Below are positions 63,122-64,000 of a stretch of DNA of 64,000 nt, piece after piece (positions within the stretch are counted from its first letter, which is position 1; each line of letters starts with the position of its first letter). The notes beneath the pieces were generated by a model. The model searched no databases, was not told the DNA's origin, and saw only the letters and a list, made by a program, of their open reading frames with translations. Both the position numbers and the translations under genes were made by a program. This DNA comes from Spirochaetota bacterium. Its GTDB lineage: Bacteria; Spirochaetota; Spirochaetia; Treponematales; Treponemataceae. The stretch covers positions 124,001-188,000 of the forward strand of contig JAEWSQ010000025.1 of assembly GCA_023398165.1 (NCBI GenBank). Direction: 5' to 3'.

Positions 63122-63802
63122 TTATTTTTCGAAGATAATTAGTCTTTCATCGACGGTATGATTAGTAAAACCTATGTTTTTGTTTATCCATGACAGTGTT
63201 TTTGGGCTGTAAAAGAATACATGGCAAGGATCTGAGACATAATGCCAGGTTTTGAAAGTAATTGACTCATCATACAGCGATGTCATACAGTATAGCTTCC
63301 CATTTTCATTGAGCATTTTATATAGTGTGGAAAATTCTTTCAAAGGAAAATAAAAATGTTCCATGACCTCACATAAAATAATGTAATCATATGTTCGATC
63401 AAGAACCTCCGCTTTGTTTTGAAAAAAAGGATCAAAGAGAGAAACAGGGTATGATGATTCTTCCAGCATTGTACTAGCAGCAGAATGCGGACCCGAACCG
63501 TAATCCAATCCCTTATCTGAAGGGGTATGATTACAACGTACGGCATTGACAAGCGGAGATACAAAAGACCGGTAGCCTTTGTCATTCACATCATTTCTGT
63601 GGAGAAGGTAGCGGTTCTTCTCATCAGTTTCATTCATGCGGTTTTTTTCATGAAGAAAAATACCGCTGCATTCACTGCATTTGTAATATGAGCCCCATTT
63701 TCCACTATCAAAAAAAACTGATGCACAGCCGCATAAGGGGCACTGTGCATCAGTGCTGTATTCTTGAGAACGTATATCTGCTTCATGTAATAGAGCTGAC
63801 AT
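63122..63802 (-). CDS. SAM-dependent methyltransferase with an N-terminal zinc ribbon
   Basis: This 226-residue class I methyltransferase starts with a zinc ribbon (CPLC 21-24 and CSEC 42-45), followed by the SAM-binding LDYGSGP (99-105), the second strand ending in LFDPFF, the acidic YDYIILCEVMEHF segment and a C-terminal PKTLSWINKNIGF. The arrangement fits the Methyltransf_23-like group that modifies small molecules or sugars. Target unknown. It lies 14 bases after the partial gene upstream, so they form one unit. Confidence 0.82.
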   Translation of the reverse strand: MSALLHEADIRSQEYSTDAQCPLCGCASVFFDSGKWGSYYKCSECSGIFLHEKNRMNETDEKNRYLLHRNDVNDKGYRSFVSPLVNAVRCNHTPSDKGLDYGSGPHSAASTMLEESSYPVSLFDPFFQNKAEVLDRTYDYIILCEVMEHFYFPLKEFSTLYKMLNENGKLYCMTSLYDESITFKTWHYVSDPCHVFFYSPKTLSWINKNIGFTNHTVDERLIIFEK

Positions 63803-63816
63803 CTTTAATGCGCTGA

Positions 63817-64000
63817 TTATTGTGAAATCTGAACAGTCTTTTCCATTTTGCCGGCAAAATCGAGCATGTCTTCGGTGCGGTTTTGCCCGTCAAGTTCAAA
63901 TGAAAGGACATATACTGTATCAGTTGAGCTGCGTGTTTCAAACGTAATCCCCTCAGGATACAGAATTTTATCATAATAGGTGTATTCTTCGTAGTTATAC
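63817..64000 (-). CDS. C-terminal end of an unidentified protein (5' end outside window)
   Basis: A frame open from the right edge on the minus strand ends at TAA 63817-63819 with 60 residues in the window, including YEEYTYYDKILYPEGITFE, TVYVLSFELDGQNRTEDML and the end KMEKTVQISQ. It contains no start and is therefore the tail of a longer gene. The pattern suggests a beta-rich domain with a final helix; no family is recognised. It precedes the methyltransferase gene by 14 bases, consistent with an operon. Confidence 0.6.
   Translation of the reverse strand, partial: YNYEEYTYYDKILYPEGITFETRSSTDTVYVLSFELDGQNRTEDMLDFAGKMEKTVQISQ

Overview
The window looks like the chromosome of a treponeme-like spirochaete. 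It is moderately AT-rich. It has a relaxed (Cys-dependent) lipoprotein, an outer-membrane TonB-type receptor, BspA-type surface repeats, LplB/LplC/SBP sugar transport, a clusterless MutY next to mfd, and the block rpsB-tsf-frr-uppS-cdsA-dxr-rseP in the order I know from treponemes. The species cannot be fixed from sequence alone. The xylan-type glycosidase and two large GH2 enzymes suggest a plant-polysaccharide-using, gut-associated organism (inference). I see no rRNA, CRISPR array, insertion sequence or prophage; there is one tRNA.

Layout. 1-8.7 kb: end of mfd, a CMP-kinase-like protein, clusterless MutY, an orphan LeuD-like swivel protein, lspA, then minus-strand copZ, rlmN, two TPR proteins, rsmD and an FAD-dependent dehydrogenase. 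8.8-12 kb: rpsF-ssb-rpsR-rplI-dnaB. 12-21 kb (minus): a secreted propeller-like protein, rseP, dxr, cdsA, uppS, frr, tsf, rpsB, maf. 21-25.6 kb: tRNA-Arg(CCG), a HEAT-repeat exported protein, a lipoprotein, coaD, rpmF, acpP, rnc and an aldo/keto reductase. 25.7-36 kb: a carbohydrate locus with two permeases, a solute-binding protein, a GH115 enzyme and a convergent GH2 enzyme. 36-52 kb: a nitrogen-assimilation locus with carA, a carB-dapF fusion, gltB-gltD, a sigma-54 enhancer-binding protein and asnB. 52-57.5 kb: a tocopherol-cyclase-like protein, small membrane proteins, an FMN-binding protein and lacZ. 57.5-64 kb: a TonB-dependent receptor with an in-frame TAG near its end, a BspA-like lipoprotein, a methyltransferase and the end of one more gene.

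The most coherent system is the nitrogen block. Three near-consensus -24/-12 (sigma-54) promoters stand before carA, gltB and asnB, each with the exact 10-bp gap between GG and GC. The gene between gltD and asnB encodes a GAF-AAA+-Fis activator that keeps the sigma-54-contacting GAFTGA loop. Together they read as a compact regulon that channels glutamine nitrogen into carbamoyl phosphate, glutamate and asparagine under one local activator. In the same block, carB continues in frame into a diaminopimelate-epimerase domain in which the usual first catalytic cysteine is alanine. Two of the three sigma-54 promoters overlap naive ORF starts, so I moved the carA and gltB starts downstream.

Other points worth attention: the receptor gene broken by one TAG just before its last beta-strands, a 17-bp hairpin directly before the RNase III gene, a LeuD-like protein without its substrate-binding loop, and ACTAGT-centred repeats shared by the ABC-transporter and GH2 control regions.
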